NCBI RefSeq assembly: GCF_000011565.2
Contig: NC_005861.2
Location: 930,001 to 994,000, forward strand
Reading direction: 5' to 3'
DNA: 64,000 bases
DNA from: Candidatus Protochlamydia amoebophila UWE25
Lineage (GTDB): Bacteria; Chlamydiota; Chlamydiia; Chlamydiales; Parachlamydiaceae
Shown here: piece by piece, positions 26,262-36,678 of the stretch
Numbering within the stretch: position 1 is the stretch's first letter
Layout of the letters: each line of letters opens with the position of its first letter
Notes under the pieces: generated by a model
What the model was told of the DNA's origin: nothing
What the model saw: the letters and a program-made list of their open reading frames with translations, nothing else
The model's database searches: none
Position numbers and translations under genes: made by a program

Positions 26262-26262
26262 A
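26168..26262. repeat. 22-bp perfect inverted repeat
   Basis: The arms are 26168-26189 and 26241-26262, both containing GATTTTAATGATTTTTT or its complement, with a 51-bp spacer. One arm forms the 3' edge of the BTB-LRR pseudogene. It may mark the end of a small mobile element or an inversion by-product. It is too AT-rich and T-poor outside to be a typical terminator. Confidence 0.7.
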
Positions 26263-26880
26263 TGCCCGAACGTCGACCCCAAGTTATATTCAAATGTGGG
26301 GCAGTTACTAAGGATTTAAAATGCGTCAATCCAGCATTAGTGAAATTATTGCAATTGTCTAGATTTAAATGCGTTAATTTTTCTAAAATCGTTAAATGCA
26401 CTAATCCTGCCTCCGTGAGAGTGAGGCACTCTTAAAGATAAAGCTCTTTTAAATTTTTACAATTTTTAACGCTAAGAGATGGGTCTCAGCCAAAGAGAAA
26501 GAGGCATTCTTTGAAAAATTGAGTCTTTCTATTTCATTTGAAAAGTGGTTTAAAATTTTTTCAAATTCGGTTAAATGGGAATCCTAGTTTAATAATGAAC
26601 TTACAGTTGTAAGTTCTAAATAATTTTTAAAATATTTAATTGGTATTGCTGCGCGAAATTTAAAAGTTTTTTTAATTCTATTAGACTATCTTCGCTAGAG
26701 TTAAATATTTCATATTTTTTTAATTTATAGGCGTCAAGCAACTGTTTTTCTAAATTTTTTACAACTTTTATCAGTTGATAATAATCGGCTAATTGAAAGA
26801 AACAATAGATGCTTTCCAAAGGAACTTTAAAATCAACTACCACAAGCTCTTGTGTAGAAGTGTAAGCTCTTTAAATAAAA
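26262..26880 (-). pseudogene. Decayed BTB-LRR gene
   Basis: On the minus strand, fragments in order match the protein at 8245. A BTB end comes first (VDFKVPLESIYCFFQLADYY, then LIKVVKNLEKQLLDAYKLKK), then EDSLIELKKLLNFAQQY. A linker follows (HLTEFEKILNHFSNEIERLN), and finally LRRs (LTILEKLTHLNLDNCNNFTN, then AGLTHFKSL). The frame is broken between pieces, for example TAA within ELYL-ECLTLTEAG near 26432, and the N-terminal 130 residues are missing. The repeat part ends at the inverted repeat at 26262. It shows that this family was once present at this locus in opposite orientation to the intact BTB-LRR gene beside it. Confidence 0.82.
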
Positions 26881-26964
26881 TCAACTAAATAAATCCACAC
26901 AATAACTCTTATTCTCGAATTGTTTTACTGGACCAGCAACATACCTTATTTCAGCCTTGAAGTA

Positions 26965-27906
26965 TTAAAAGTCTAAAGTTTGAATTTTATTTTGATCAGC
27001 TTTTACAAGTTCAATATCTTGCCGAATCTGTGAACGTAATTGTTCTATATTTTCAAATTTTTTTTCAGGGCGAATATAGTGTTGAAAAATCACCTCAATG
27101 GGATCTTCCGAAAACTCTGTTTGACCAGTCAAAATATGCACTTCTAGAAGAGGAATGTTATTTTGTCTAATCGTGGGGGCAAAGCCTAAGTTGGCAATTC
27201 CTGGTAAAATTTCTTGCCCTTTTTTAATCTCAACCGCATAAACCCCAAAGGGAGGTAAGCAAAGATTTTGCACTTCTATATTGGCTGTAGGGTAGCCCAT
27301 TTGTCTTCCTTTCCCAAGTCCGCTTGAAATAGTCGAATAAATAGAATAAGGACGCCCTAAAAGAGCGTGGACTTTTTTTAAATCTCCTTCTTGAACAAGC
27401 TTTCTTATAGAGGTGCTAGAAACTGCTAATCCTTCATAGCGATATTCATCTAAATAGTGAACTTCAAAGCCCCACATTTCCGCTAAGGTTTGCATCACTA
27501 AACGATTACCTTGCCTGTCTCTGCCAAGTGTTGCGTCGTGTCCCAAAATCAGATGAGAAAAGGGGATAAATTGTCGAATACGCTCAACAAAAGAAGCAGC
27601 GCTATGTTTAGCAAGGTAGTTGGTAAAGGGAATGAGAAATAAATGGTTTACATGATTAGACTCTAATAATTTTATTTTATGGGGAAGAGTACAAAGAAGT
27701 TTGGCAGGATCTTGCGGGCGTAAAACTTCAGACGGATGATTGCTGAAAGTAAGAACTGTTATTTCTGCATCAGACTGTTTAGCAATAGCTTGAACGCGCT
27801 GTAAGACAAATAAATGACCTAAGTGAACCCCATCAAAATTCCCTATCGTGAGAATTTGAGGGATTTTTTTATCGAAAACTTCTTCAAGTTTACTATACAA
27901 TTTCAT
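26965..27906 (-). CDS. ribF: Bifunctional riboflavin kinase / FAD synthetase
   Basis: 313 residues making FMN and then FAD from riboflavin and ATP. The N-terminal nucleotidyltransferase half has GNFDGVHLGHLFVL and LGHDATLGRDRQGN. The C-terminal riboflavin kinase half has GLGKGRQMGYPTANIE with the PTAN motif and FGVYAVEI. Last gene of the rpsA-nusA-infB-rbfA-truB-ribF run, 14 bp after truB, as in C. trachomatis CT098-CT093. No clear terminator follows; the neighbouring DNA is the BTB-LRR pseudogene. Confidence 0.96.
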   Translation of the reverse strand: MKLYSKLEEVFDKKIPQILTIGNFDGVHLGHLFVLQRVQAIAKQSDAEITVLTFSNHPSEVLRPQDPAKLLCTLPHKIKLLESNHVNHLFLIPFTNYLAKHSAASFVERIRQFIPFSHLILGHDATLGRDRQGNRLVMQTLAEMWGFEVHYLDEYRYEGLAVSSTSIRKLVQEGDLKKVHALLGRPYSIYSTISSGLGKGRQMGYPTANIEVQNLCLPPFGVYAVEIKKGQEILPGIANLGFAPTIRQNNIPLLEVHILTGQTEFSEDPIEVIFQHYIRPEKKFENIEQLRSQIRQDIELVKADQNKIQTLDF

Positions 27907-27919
27907 TGAGGAATTATTT

Positions 27920-28633
27920 TTAGTCGTTACGAATCAAATTTTGTTCTAAATTGGTGACGGTATGAATCTCTGCCCCATTAAGGCAATTTTCTAAACAAAA
28001 AGCTCCGCTTCGCGTGCGGGTTAAATTGGATAAATGGGCTCCACAACCGAGTTTTGTACCCAAGTCATACGCGATGCTACGTATATAGGTTCCTTTGCTA
28101 CATTCGATGCGAAAATTTAAATAGGGATAGTTGTACGAAAGTAACTCCGTATGAATAGAAATTTTTACGGGCTGTCTCTCTACCACTATTCCCTGTCTTG
28201 CTAATTCATACAACTTTTTCCCTTGTTGCTTTTTGGCAGAAAACATAGGCGGGACTTGTTCTATTTTTCCTTGAAACAAAGAAAAGGCTTCTTTGATTTG
28301 TTCTAGAGTCGGAATAATATTTGATTGAGATAATACCTGGCCTTCACAATCGTAAGAATCTGTAACAACTCCTAAATAAGCTTCAGCAATGTATTCTTTA
28401 TCACTCAAAAGAAATTGATCGGAAAGTCTCGTGTAATTACGACCGACTAACATCACCATGACGCCTGTTGCAAAAGGGTCTAAAGTGCCGGCATGCCCAA
28501 TTTTTTTTACTCCAAGTCTTTTGCGAAGATCTCTAACAAGGCTAAAGGATGTTTTACCCTTAGGTTTATTGATAAGTAGAATTCCTTCTAAATGAGAAGG
28601 AGGAGTGCTAAGGCTCCTGTTCAAGCTGGTCAC
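27920..28633 (-). CDS. truB: tRNA pseudouridine-55 synthase
   Basis: Makes pseudouridine 55 in the T-loop of tRNAs. Motifs: LLINKPKGKTSFSLVRDL, the catalytic aspartate in KIGHAGTLDPFATGVMVML, and CSKGTYIRSIAYDLG. I place the start at GTG 28633, because AAGGAG lies exactly 6 nt upstream and the protein then has 237 residues with little extra N-terminus. An ATG reading from 28717 would add 28 unrelated residues inside rbfA. With the GTG the overlap with rbfA is 26 bp, pointing to translational coupling. Confidence 0.95.
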   Translation of the reverse strand: MTSLNRSLSTPPSHLEGILLINKPKGKTSFSLVRDLRKRLGVKKIGHAGTLDPFATGVMVMLVGRNYTRLSDQFLLSDKEYIAEAYLGVVTDSYDCEGQVLSQSNIIPTLEQIKEAFSLFQGKIEQVPPMFSAKKQQGKKLYELARQGIVVERQPVKISIHTELLSYNYPYLNFRIECSKGTYIRSIAYDLGTKLGCGAHLSNLTRTRSGAFCLENCLNGAEIHTVTNLEQNLIRND

Positions 28634-29003
28634 TATTGTCTCCTTGGCGGGACTCTCTTTCTTTTGTGATTTTTCCAAGTAATTCTTCAATGCGCATGTG
28701 TTTATCAACGCTATCATCTAATTTAAAATTAAGCTCTGGAAAATAGCGCATAACAACTTTTTGTGAAGCATTAACTGCAATAAATCCAGCAGCAGAATTT
28801 AAAGCTTCAATCGTTTCCACTTTCGCTTGCTCAGATCCAATAATACTGATAAATACTTTCGCATATCGTAAATCTCTTGAAATTTGAACACGAGTCACTG
28901 TGACAAGTTCCGTGACGTACGGATTCCGCACGTCACGTCTAATGACCTCTGAAATAACTTCTTTTAATAGGGAGTTGAGTCTGTCTGTTCGCTGAATAGC
29001 CAT
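28608..29003 (-). CDS. rbfA: Ribosome-binding factor A
   Basis: 131 residues, the small KH-like factor needed for 16S rRNA 5'-end maturation and 30S assembly. Typical start RTDRLNSLLKEVISEVIRRD and strand-loop-helix VTVTRVQISRDLRYAKVFIS, then LNFKLDDSVDKHMRIEELL. The C-terminus has a short charged tail (KERESRQGDNSDQLEQEP). Begins 5 bp after infB ends and overlaps truB. Confidence 0.95.
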   Translation of the reverse strand: MAIQRTDRLNSLLKEVISEVIRRDVRNPYVTELVTVTRVQISRDLRYAKVFISIIGSEQAKVETIEALNSAAGFIAVNASQKVVMRYFPELNFKLDDSVDKHMRIEELLGKITKERESRQGDNSDQLEQEP

Positions 29004-29008
29004 TTTTT

Positions 29009-31771
29009 TTATAACTCTTGAGATATATAAGTAATGTCATAAGCTTCAATGATATCTCCTTCAAGAATATCTGTGAAGTTATTAAGAAGAATACCACACT
29101 CGATTCCTTTTTGAACTTCGCGTACATCTTCTTTGACACGTTTAAGAGATGAAATTGTTCCTTTCCAAATCACTTCCTGACCTCTTTTAAGGCGTACATA
29201 GTTATTGCGGTGAATGCTGCCTTCAATAACTTGGCAACCAGCAATGATGCCGGCTTGCGAAGATTTGAAGGTTGCTTTAACAATAGCTTTACCTTTTTCT
29301 GTTTCTTGCGCAATTTTTTCGAGTAGACCAGCCATTAAGACTTTAATATCATCGATGGCATGATAAATAATATTGTGCAAACGAACCTGAACACCTAATT
29401 GTTTAACTAGAGCTTCCGCATGACTTTCAATTTGAGTGTGGAATCCAAGTACAATCGCTTTAGAAGCAGCTGCCAATTGAACATCGGATTCAGATACTTC
29501 TCCTACACCATTAAAAATAATATTAAGATCAGCTTTATCCGATTCAATTTTTAATAAGGCAACTTTTAAAGCTTCAAGTGATCCTTGCACGTCAGCTCTT
29601 AAAACAATATTCAACATCTTTTTACCTGTTGCTGAAGCTTGCTGAAGCATGTTTTCCATCGAAACTTTCTTCTTCTGCTGCAACATAAAAGTATTTTGAC
29701 GAGCTCCTTCAGAACGGACATTTGCAATTTCACGAGCTTCTTTTTCGTTTTTCACTACGATAAATTCCTGGCCAGCTTCGGGTAGACCTGAAAGTCCTGT
29801 AATTTCAACTGGAGTGGAAGGTCCTGCTTCTTGCAATTCTTTTCCATATTCATCGTGCATGGTCTTTACACGACCCCATAGCAATCCAAATACTAAAGCA
29901 TCTCCACGCTTTAATGTTCCATTCTGAACTAAAATTGTAGCTACAGATCCTAGACCTTTATGCATTTCAGATTCAAGAACTGTTCCACGAGCACGCATGC
30001 TTGGGTTAGCTCTCAATTCCAAAACTTCTGCTTGTAAAGCAAGCATTTCTAATAATTCTGGAATTCCTTCTCCTGTAACTGCCGAGCAATTGACTGTAAT
30101 CGTTTGTCCACCCCAAGGTTCTGGAAGAAGATTCTGTTCAGCTAATTGCCTGTAAACGTTATCGGGATTAAAGTTTGGCTTGTCACATTTATTAATAGCC
30201 ACAACGATGATAACATTAGCAGCTCTTGCGTGTTGAATGGCTTCAATAGATTGTTGTCTAAGGCCTTCATCACCAGCAACAACGAGGACAACAATATCTG
30301 TAACGTCTGCACCTCGAGCACGCATAGCCGAAAAAGCTTCGTGGCCAGGGGTGTCAAGGATAGCGATATCACCTACAGTCGTATGACAACGGAATGCACC
30401 AATATGCTGAGTAATGGCACCAGCTTCACCAGCCGCACGATTACTTTTTCGAATCGCATCGATTAAGCTCGTTTTTCCATGGTCAACATGACCCATGAAG
30501 GCAACGACAGGAGGGCGTAACTGTAGTTGATCGGTTGGAGATTGTTGTAGCTCTTCTCGAATACTCTTATCAGTAATCTGAATACGCTTTTCTTCTGCTG
30601 TGTCAATTGTAATTTCACATCCGAATTCTTGCCCAAGCAATTGTGCTGTTGTTTCATCTTCTAACAAGTCATTTAGTGTAACAACAATACCTTGTAGAAA
30701 TAATTTCCCTACCAATTGTGATGCTTTTAATTTCATTTCAGAAGCTAAGTCTTTAATAGAAATAGGAAGACGTACCTTTAAAGAAGTAGGACGTATTGTT
30801 GTATCTTCTTGTATATTTTGGCGTTGTTTATTTTTCTTTTTACGCCAATGTTGATCTTCGTCCGAAGTTCGAAGCCCTTGTCTATCGCGTGCGTCAAATT
30901 GACGAGTTTCTGGCTTACGTGCAGGTTTAATATCCTTAAATTCTTTAAATTTAGGGGATTTAAGTCCTTTGCGAGCATCATCATCTGCAGTAAGTACTTT
31001 AGGCTCTTCAAAACCTTTACTTTTTGGCTTGATTTTGTTTTTATCAAGCTTTTCTTTGTTTGCTTCAGAAACTTCTTTTTGATTTGAGTTATTGGCTTCC
31101 AATGGGCGAGAAACGCGCTCTGGCTGAGGTTTAGGTTTTATAAAATCTCTCATGTGCTTTCCAGTCGGACCAAGTTTCTCTTGAGGTGGTAATGATTCTC
31201 GAATAGGAATATCTCTTTTCTGGTTTTGATAAACATGTGTAATAGAAGTTTTGTCCTCGACAAGTGATTTAGGCTCGGCCGGAGCAGGGGATGCAATAGT
31301 CGGTTCGATAAAAGTTGTAGGCTTGGTTTCGTTAGTTTTAATTTTTTCTGCAAATTCTAATTCTTGCGAACTGTCTTTTGAAGGCGCTTGAGAAAGCTCT
31401 TCCCCAAAAATTTCTTGACGAATTTCTGCACTTGTTTTCATGCGAGATTTTTCTTCAATGACTTTTGCAGCTTCTCTAGAAATAGATTCTTCATCTTGGG
31501 AGGTTTTAATCTCTTCTGTTATTTCCTTAGATGATTGGTCTGCAGGTGCTTCTGCAAAAGCGGATTTAGAACGAGCTCGAATTCTTGGAGCTTCTTCTTT
31601 TGGTAATTCTTCCACTTCTGTTTTTGTTGTTTTGGACGTAGATTTAGCGGCAGAGGATTTCTGGGTAGACTCCTCTTCCTTTTTCTTCGCCAACTTGCTT
31701 TTTAAACCGCTTAAATTAATCGCTTCTGCAATTTGGGCGTTTTTAATATTCAATTTTAGATTCTTGGCCAA
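29009..31771 (-). CDS. infB: Translation initiation factor IF-2
   Basis: 920 residues. About 330 N-terminal residues are low-complexity and charged (Lys/Glu/Ser/Pro), common in IF-2 and variable between species. An IF-2 N domain ([20 protein letters not shown]) comes next, then the GTPase: G1 [11 protein letters not shown]3 DTPGHEAF, G4 NKCD. C-terminal domains include [20 protein letters not shown]. It positions initiator tRNA on the 30S subunit. The ATG at 31771 opens into nusA's end with a 4-bp gap. The low-complexity region explains several long antisense open frames here, which are not genes. Confidence 0.97.
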
Positions 31772-31775
31772 CGCT

Positions 31776-33050
31776 CTATGTCCTTTGTTTTCTTATTTGT
31801 TCTAAAATTTTATCTGCCATTTCAAGGCTAATGCCTGGTATTGCGGCTAATTCTTTAGGAGTTGCCGTTAGCAGAGATTTTAATGTATGATAACCAGCAT
31901 CAACCAGATGGTCAAAGATTAAACTGTTGATTCCTTCAATACCTACCAAGGGTTGATCAAGAGTTGGGTCATCTGTTGCAGCCAATTCGTTTCTTTCAAT
32001 TGCCATGGCACGATTATAATCTGTCATACGCTGTACCTCTAAGTCATATCCAATAAGTCGACTATTAAGGCGCGCATTCATTCCTTTTTTACCAATGACT
32101 GCTGCAAAATCATCGTCTTCTACAACAATAGAAATGATACCATCTTCTTCATTTAAATTGATCTTTCGAATTTCTATGGGAGATAGGGCATTTTGCAAAA
32201 GTTCAATAGGATCATTTGAAAAAGGAATAATATCAATTTTTTCGTTATGAAGTTCACGTACAATGTTCTTTACGCGATTGCCCCTCATTCCAACGCAAGC
32301 TCCGACAGGATCAACTTTCAAATCAGTCGAGCGAACGGTTAGTTTCGTGCGATAACCTGCATCACGAACAATCTTGTCAATAATAATTGTTCCATCACTT
32401 ACCTCCGGAACTTCTTGTACTAAAAGTTGTTTTACAAACTCTGGGTGGCTACGTGATAAAATCACTTCAGCGCCACCATTTTCAGTATCTTTAACTTCGA
32501 GAACAAGGGCTAGAACTTTTTCACCCACTTGATATTTTTCAGTTTTAGGATATTCCCGGGTTGGTAAAATCGCTTCAACTTTTCCAAGATCAATAATTAA
32601 ATTAGAACCTCTAACAAATCGCTTAATTGTTCCTGAAATCAGTTCGTTAATTCGGTGGCGATATTCTTCATAAATTACATCTCTTTCAGCCCCGCGAAGT
32701 TTTTGTGTAATAATTTGACGGGCTTTTTGCGCAGCAATTCGACCAAAATCTTTGGGAGTCACAACGATGTCGATAAACTGTCCAATTTCAGCATCTGGGT
32801 CAATTTCACGCGCTGCTAGTAAAGAAATTTCTTGAGAGGGAACTTCTACATCATCCACAATTTCCTTTTCACAATAAACATCAATATTCCCAGTTTTTGG
32901 ATGGATAGTGACTGTTACATTGGAGGCTCCGCTCACGCTTTTACGAGCTGCTGCTTGTAAAGATTCTTCAATCGCACTGATAACAAGCTCTCGCTTAATG
33001 CCTTTTTCTCGTTCTAAATATTCAAAGATTGCAATCAGATCTTTGTTCAT
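31776..33050 (-). CDS. nusA: Transcription termination/antitermination factor NusA
   Basis: 424 residues: N-terminal RNA polymerase-binding domain ([16 protein letters not shown]-like start), S1 domain ([20 protein letters not shown]), and two KH domains ([38 protein letters not shown]). At the C-terminus is a single helix-hairpin-helix segment ([20 protein letters not shown]). It lacks the duplicated acidic repeats of E. coli NusA and is thus shorter (495 residues there), as in other chlamydiae. Lies between rpsA and infB; the 363-bp gap to rpsA contains two hairpins. Confidence 0.96.
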   Translation of the reverse strand: MNKDLIAIFEYLEREKGIKRELVISAIEESLQAAARKSVSGASNVTVTIHPKTGNIDVYCEKEIVDDVEVPSQEISLLAAREIDPDAEIGQFIDIVVTPKDFGRIAAQKARQIITQKLRGAERDVIYEEYRHRINELISGTIKRFVRGSNLIIDLGKVEAILPTREYPKTEKYQVGEKVLALVLEVKDTENGGAEVILSRSHPEFVKQLLVQEVPEVSDGTIIIDKIVRDAGYRTKLTVRSTDLKVDPVGACVGMRGNRVKNIVRELHNEKIDIIPFSNDPIELLQNALSPIEIRKINLNEEDGIISIVVEDDDFAAVIGKKGMNARLNSRLIGYDLEVQRMTDYNRAMAIERNELAATDDPTLDQPLVGIEGINSLIFDHLVDAGYHTLKSLLTATPKELAAIPGISLEMADKILEQIRKQRT

Positions 33051-33275
33051 ACTTAATGCCTCAATTCTGTAAATAGATAAAATACTTTGTATCTAAATTC
33101 TTATTATTAGACTTCGAAATTTCATTTATTTGCTAAAATCTCGAATTTAGAAACAACCTCAGTCATTACTTAGTCTATCATAAATCATTCATTCTAAAAG
33201 TAATCGACTCAATGAGAGGAGTAACTCTTCAGCAAACCTTTCGAATTCATTCTTTTCTTAAAGGGTTCTCTGCTT

Positions 33276-33295
33276 GTTGTTAAACCTTTAACAAC
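33276..33295 (-). terminator. Hairpin between rpsA and nusA (second)
   Basis: GTTGTTAAA and TTTAACAAC form a 9-bp palindromic stem around CC. Weak loop and no T-run on the minus strand, so it may be a regulatory or processing structure in the nusA leader rather than a terminator. Confidence 0.45.
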
Positions 33296-33331
33296 GAGTA
33301 AAGAATCATTTAATTTAACTTTTCTTAATGA

Positions 33332-33361
33332 GATAAGACCTCCATTTAGGGAGGTCTTATC
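33332..33361 (-). terminator. Strong hairpin after rpsA
   Basis: A perfect 12-bp stem, GATAAGACCTCC / GGAGGTCTTATC, with a 6-nt loop. It lies 53 bp downstream of the rpsA stop on the minus strand. The trailing sequence TCATTAAG is not a long T-tract, so it may stop only part of the transcription, leaving readthrough into nusA-infB, or protect the rpsA mRNA end. Confidence 0.65.
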
Positions 33362-33413
33362 AAATAACAATTTGTTCCTAAACCAGATCAAACTAGTTTA
33401 GGAAACGGAAGAA

Positions 33414-35177
33414 TTACTTTTCAGACTCTTGTTCTGAGCCAGACTCGTCGTCTTCATTATTTTTCTGTTCATCTTTTTTCTTGCGCTTAGCAGGAGTCAC
33501 AACAATATCGTCGCGATTATATTGATTTTGATCAATTAAATATTCTTTAATCGATAAAGCAATTTTTTTGTGCTCAGGATCTAACTTAATCACTTTAGCA
33601 GTGACTTCGTCACCTTTAGCTACGACATCTTCTACTTTTCCAAATGCTTGATCAGACAGTTCTGTAACATGAATTAAACCTTCAATTCCACTATCTAACT
33701 CAACGAAAGCACCAAATGCTGTGATTTTAGTTACTTTTCCTTTAACTAAACTTCCAACAGGCATTGTCTTTTCAATAGATTCCCATGGATTTGTACTAAG
33801 TTGTTTCACGCCAAGCGTAATTTTTTTGCTTTCTTTATCTACTGATAAAATAATAGCGTCAACAACATCGCCTTTACGTAATACTTCTGATGGATGAGAA
33901 ACTTTTTTGATCCAGCTTAGATCAGAAATATGAATAAGACCCTCGACACCAGGTTCTAATTCAACAAAAGCACCATAATTTGTTAGAGTGCGAATTTCTG
34001 CCTTAACAATGTTTGAAACAGGGTATTTTTTCTCAACATCATCCCAAGGATTATGCTCTGTTTGTTTAATTCCAAGAGAAATTTTTCCTTCTTCTTTTTG
34101 AACCGATAAAACAATCGCTTCAACGTCATCACCTTTTTTGACAACTTCACTTGGATCTGTAATATTTTTTACCCATGACATTTCAGAAACGTGAATGAGT
34201 CCTTCGATCCCTGGCTCGATTTCAATAAAAGCACCGTAAGGAAGAAGATTAACAATTTTACCATGAACGCGCGTTCCTGGTGGGTATTTTTGCTCGATCT
34301 GATCCCATGGATTCGGTCCTTTTTGTTTGAGACCTAAAGCAACACGACCTTTGTCTTTGTCTACACTTAAGATCATAACTTCAAGTTTTTGACCTAATTG
34401 AACCATTTCAGACGGGTGTTTAATACGCTTCCATGTCATATCTGTGATATGAAGAAGACCGTCAATACCATCTAAATCTAAGAAAACACCGAAATCTGTA
34501 ATATTTTTAACAACGCCTTCACGGATATCACTAGGTTGAATGTGTTCTAATACTTCTGCTTTCTTAGAAATACGTTCAGCTTCTAATAATTCACGGCGTG
34601 AAACAACAACGTTTTTACGCTCAATATTGATTTTTAAAATCTTGAATTCATATGTTTTGCCGAGGTAATCATCAAGATTTTTAATGCGTTTATTGTCTAT
34701 TTGCGACCCTGGAAGGAATGCTTCCATTCCAATATCAACCATTAAGCCGCCTTTAACTTTTCGGATAACACGACCTTTAACAATTGACCCTTCTTCACAA
34801 TGCTCTAGAATGTATTCCCACTGGCGGAGGCGCTCAGCTTTTTCTCTTGATAGAACAATCTGTCCATTATCATCTTCTGCTTGATCAAGTAAAACTTCTA
34901 CTTCGGCATCCAAATAAACTTGAGAGGGATCGGAAAATTCTTCAATAGGTACAAGCCCTTCAGATTTTAACCCAACATCGACAACAACATGATCTTTCGT
35001 AATCTCTACAATGCGACCTTTCAGTATGCTACCAGGGCTCATTAAAGAGTTTTCGTCAGCTGGAAGTGCTTCTTTTTGAGTTAAAAGGTTTTTAAATAAT
35101 TCTGCATCTGTTTCTTGAAACTGGACATCATCAACGATGTTGCTTTCATTCCAAGTATGTTGAGGGTGTTTAAACAT
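33414..35177 (-). CDS. rpsA: 30S ribosomal protein S1
   Basis: 587 residues with six S1 domains, for example [20 protein letters not shown] (first), [20 protein letters not shown] (third), [20 protein letters not shown] (fourth), [20 protein letters not shown] (fifth) and [20 protein letters not shown] (sixth). It binds mRNA leaders and brings them to the 30S subunit. The acidic/lysine-rich tail ends in [13 protein letters not shown] lies 10-12 nt before the ATG. Corresponds to CT098; transcribed toward nusA. Confidence 0.97.
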   Translation of the reverse strand: MFKHPQHTWNESNIVDDVQFQETDAELFKNLLTQKEALPADENSLMSPGSILKGRIVEITKDHVVVDVGLKSEGLVPIEEFSDPSQVYLDAEVEVLLDQAEDDNGQIVLSREKAERLRQWEYILEHCEEGSIVKGRVIRKVKGGLMVDIGMEAFLPGSQIDNKRIKNLDDYLGKTYEFKILKINIERKNVVVSRRELLEAERISKKAEVLEHIQPSDIREGVVKNITDFGVFLDLDGIDGLLHITDMTWKRIKHPSEMVQLGQKLEVMILSVDKDKGRVALGLKQKGPNPWDQIEQKYPPGTRVHGKIVNLLPYGAFIEIEPGIEGLIHVSEMSWVKNITDPSEVVKKGDDVEAIVLSVQKEEGKISLGIKQTEHNPWDDVEKKYPVSNIVKAEIRTLTNYGAFVELEPGVEGLIHISDLSWIKKVSHPSEVLRKGDVVDAIILSVDKESKKITLGVKQLSTNPWESIEKTMPVGSLVKGKVTKITAFGAFVELDSGIEGLIHVTELSDQAFGKVEDVVAKGDEVTAKVIKLDPEHKKIALSIKEYLIDQNQYNRDDIVVTPAKRKKKDEQKNNEDDESGSEQESEK

Positions 35178-35904
35178 TTAAAGGTTTCTCCTATTTTCAT
35201 ATAAAAGAGATAGATTACCAGTGATAAAGAAAAAAAGCAACGAAAAGGGAATAATTTTTTAGAGAGCAAAAATAATGTAAAAGATGGGAAAATCAAAAAA
35301 TATCAAATAGAAGAAGTCGAACTAATCCATGAATAATTTTTCATTTTGAATGAAATAACGAAAGTAATAAAATGATTAACAAATTTTAAAATTACTTTCA
35401 ATAGTCAAAGAACATACTCAAAAATTGAAAATCAAAAGATCTTTACTCAACAGGTTCAATTAAATCAAAAATAGACAAATTTTCAATGGAATGGAGAAGT
35501 TAAAACTATTTTTAATAAAAACAAGTTATTTTGAGATCTAAATTCAACCAATTTTTTGCTTTTTTTGGAATGTTAAATCATATTATTAATTTGGAAAGAT
35601 AAAAAAATTAATGATAATTAAACTGTTTCTTAAAAAAAGAATGAATGTAGATCGGTTAATATTAGTTAATATCAACTCAGTGAAGTTTCGTTGATGGCTA
35701 GTTAAAGAAATTTCTATCAACTTTATTTTATTTTCTTTAATAGAAAAATAAATTCAAATTGTTTATAATTAATCATCGGAATTTGCTTTTTGACTCTGAT
35801 AAGCTAAACTAATTAAAGATCAGAAATTAGGTTCAAGTGTTTTTTATCAAAAAATAGAATACACGTAAGATTCCTCATTGTTCGATTCATATCACCCAAA
35901 ATTT
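35178..35904. other. 730-bp AT-rich divergent spacer (rpsA / aspartokinase)
   Basis: No coding sequence found. It must hold the rpsA promoter (minus) and the promoter for the aspartokinase pair (plus). Long A and T runs prevent a confident choice of promoter boxes. Confidence 0.5.
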
Positions 35905-36678
35905 ATGAAAACATTAGTTATGAAATTTGGTGGGGCCTCTGTAGCTTCTCCGGAGCATTTTGCTCGCATTGCTGATCTAATTATTGAACGTCAATGTGTT
36001 TTCCCACGTTTAGTGATTGTTGTCAGTGCTATGGGACAAACGACGAACGAATTGATTAAATTAGCTCATCAGGTGCACCCAAATCCTCCTCAGCGTGAAT
36101 ATGATATGTTAATTAGTGCGGGAGAGCGAATTAGTATGACTCTACTTGCTATGATCCTTTGCCGTAAAGGTAAAGACGCAGTAAGTTTTACTGGAAGTCA
36201 ATCAGGAATTTTAACTTGTTCTCAACATACTAGTGCTCATATTATTGATGTACGTCCTCAAAGGCTGATTCAGACTTTAGAACAAGGCAAAATTGTTATA
36301 GTGGCGGGCTTTCAAGGAGTTAGTCAAGATAAAGAGGTAACAACTCTTGGAAGAGGGGGGTCTGATACATCAGCAGTAGCAATTGGAGTGGCTTTGAAAG
36401 CTGAAAAAATAGAGTTTTATAAAGATGTGTTAGGAATATATAACAAAGATCCTAAAATGTATAGCGATGCCATCTGCTATCCAACTCTTAATTATCAAGA
36501 AGCTTTGACAATTGTCAACCAAGGGGCCAAAGTTTTACATGCGAGAGCTATTAAACTTGCAGAGAAAAATGGCATGCCTTTGCATGTACGTTCATTTATT
36601 TCGAGGCATGATCAAGGAACTTGGATTACGAGTGTTGATTGTAAAAAATCGATAAATCCAGTTTATGAAATCTCTTAA
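35905..36678 (+). CDS. Aspartokinase catalytic domain only (short form)
   Basis: 257 residues from the ATG at 35905, where MKTLVMKFGGASVASPEHF begins exactly as aspartokinases do; an in-frame TTG at 35878 is less likely. The amino-acid kinase fold is complete: KFGGASV (ATP), VVVSAMGQTTNELI, GERISMTLLAMIL, TLGRGGSDTSAVAIGVAL (aspartate and ATP site), and NQGAKVLHARAIKLAEK. Aspartokinase phosphorylates aspartate as the first step to lysine, meso-diaminopimelate, threonine and methionine. The usual C-terminal ACT pair that gives feedback inhibition is absent: the protein ends shortly after the kinase fold (about 430-450 residues would be normal). It overlaps the next gene by 14 bp. It may be an unregulated kinase, or a truncated copy beside a full lysC elsewhere. 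Confidence 0.88.
   Translation: MKTLVMKFGGASVASPEHFARIADLIIERQCVFPRLVIVVSAMGQTTNELIKLAHQVHPNPPQREYDMLISAGERISMTLLAMILCRKGKDAVSFTGSQSGILTCSQHTSAHIIDVRPQRLIQTLEQGKIVIVAGFQGVSQDKEVTTLGRGGSDTSAVAIGVALKAEKIEFYKDVLGIYNKDPKMYSDAICYPTLNYQEALTIVNQGAKVLHARAIKLAEKNGMPLHVRSFISRHDQGTWITSVDCKKSINPVYEIS

Noticed and set aside
30146-31805. Several open frames opposite infB
   Set aside because: They result from the Lys/Glu-rich low-complexity coding of IF-2; no ribosome sites and Ser/Phe-rich readings.
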